A DNA stretch of 64,000 nt from JAGNHN01 sp964590645. GTDB lineage: Bacteria > Bacteroidota > Bacteroidia > Bacteroidales > JAGNHN01. The translations under genes were made by a program, and so were the position numbers. The DNA is taken from positions 1-64,000 of the forward strand of contig CAZPYJ010000006.1 of the NCBI GenBank assembly GCA_964590645.1, given 5' to 3'. The notes beneath the pieces are model-generated. The model was not told the DNA's origin and searched no databases. It was given only the letters and a program-made list of their open reading frames with translations. Shown in pieces: positions 63,345 to 64,000 of this stretch (position 1 is the stretch's first letter; the number at the start of each line of letters is the position of its first letter).

Positions 63345-64000
63345 GAATTCATCGCATTTCTTTCGACAAAGCCACGCATCATTGGATGCGATTTTTCAGC
63401 CTTTTCCTTCTTCTTCTCCCAATTTGTATATGCCTCGGATTGGTGTGGAAATCCTTGCCTATTCTACAGGAACACTCCTTGTCTGTATTGTTATTCACGG
63501 CTGATTGGAAACCAATGAGCAAAACATTTGGTTTTGCCGCCTTTATCGTCAGTTCTTTATGGGTTACTCTGCTGGCGCTATTATTCGCAGCCCCTGTGTG
63601 CATTCTCTCTGCGATCCATCTGACACAATATGCACCCAGGCGTGTGGTAAAAGTGATGCAACCGGTGGTGGACATCCTGGCCGGGATTCCTTCTGTAGTA
63701 TATGGTGTATGGGGGTTGCTCAATATTGTGCCCTGGGTTTCCCACACCCTCGCCCCAGCCCTCGGTTATGAAACCAGCGGATATAACATCTTGAGCGCCA
63801 GCATCGTACTAGCAGTTATGATCATTCCATTTATCCTGAATATTCTGATAGAGATATTCAGGAACATACCCCTTGAATTGCAGGAATCTTCGCTGGCTCT
63901 GGGAGCCAATCGCTGGTATACCATCAAGTATGTGCTTATGCGTAAGGCTTTTCCAGGAATCATTTCCGCGCTGGGCCTGGGTTTATCCCGCGCCTTCGGT
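63341..64000 (+). CDS. pstC: Phosphate ABC transporter permease PstC (partial, runs off the window)
   Basis: The first 220 codons are open to the window edge. The ATG at 63341 overlaps the pstS stop. Four or five hydrophobic segments are visible. AGIPSVVYGVWGL and the ABC permease coupling motif region (ELQESSLALGANRWYTIKYVLMRKAF, then GLGLSRAFG) identify PstC. The gene is missing its 3' end only because the window stops. Confidence 0.92.
   Translation, partial: MRIHRISFDKATHHWMRFFSLFLLLLPICICLGLVWKSLPILQEHSLSVLLFTADWKPMSKTFGFAAFIVSSLWVTLLALLFAAPVCILSAIHLTQYAPRRVVKVMQPVVDILAGIPSVVYGVWGLLNIVPWVSHTLAPALGYETSGYNILSASIVLAVMIIPFILNILIEIFRNIPLELQESSLALGANRWYTIKYVLMRKAFPGIISALGLGLSRAFG

Overview
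The window comes from a member of the Bacteroidota. The signs are outer-membrane and surface proteins with type IX secretion (T9SS) C-terminal sorting domains, the aerotolerance (Bat) operon, a Rho factor with a long disordered insert, the Bacteroidota -7 promoter element TAnnTTTG in front of many genes, lipoproteins with acidic residues after the lipid cysteine, and families largely confined to the phylum (DUF4293, DUF4831, DUF3078, BtuG-like propeller). I cannot fix the order or genus. No rRNA, tRNA, CRISPR array, phage or complete insertion sequence was recognised.

Layout. 1-672 is a non-coding, repeat-rich stretch. 0.7-5.6 kb (minus strand) holds a patatin / MFS exporter / esterase operon and a WbpM/CapD-type nucleotide-sugar dehydratase for surface polysaccharide. 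5.9-7.9 kb is an AT-rich dockerin-like T9SS protein that looks mosaic. 8.2-13.0 kb holds gcvT, comB, a DPP III-like lipoprotein peptidase and an MscS channel. 13.04-13.76 kb is a second non-coding region sharing repeat families with 1-672. 13.8-19.5 kb holds a YhhQ-type transporter, an M23 peptidase, a YiiX-like hydrolase, a small lipoprotein and an HEFGH metallopeptidase lipoprotein. 19.5-25.1 kb is a cobalamin-riboswitch locus: TonB-dependent receptor, BtuG-like lipoprotein, ZnuA-like metal-binding lipoprotein, a small lipoprotein and a beta-lactamase-fold hydrolase. 25.1-29.7 kb holds argS, a ferredoxin reductase-like gene, a four-helix-bundle (S23) gene bracketed by inverted 9-bp tandem arrays, and a MiaB-family gene. 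29.8-43.8 kb is rich in secreted T9SS cargo: two tandem C10 cysteine peptidases, a 934-residue beta-propeller protein and a roughly 1,200-residue subtilase, interleaved with a YugP-type peptidase, an LEA-like lipoprotein and trpS. 44.0-52.4 kb is the MoxR-DUF58-Bat operon. 52.4-60.5 kb holds a pentapeptide lipoprotein, a TonB-domain protein, MscS, DUF3078, YfcE-like phosphoesterase, DUF4293, rho (interrupted by a 100-N assembly gap) and DUF4831. The end carries a NarL-type histidine kinase / response regulator pair and the start of a pst phosphate operon (pstS, and pstC running off the edge).

What seems most worth a second look: the four-helix-bundle gene with mirrored 9-bp arrays fitted almost exactly between two genes; the two intergenic regions carrying 8-bp arrays and shared repeat modules; the mosaic dockerin/T9SS gene; the B12 locus with an orphan metal-binding lipoprotein; the Rho insert whose DSR-coding repeat collapsed the assembly; and a near-perfect inverted repeat between the two-component system and pstS.
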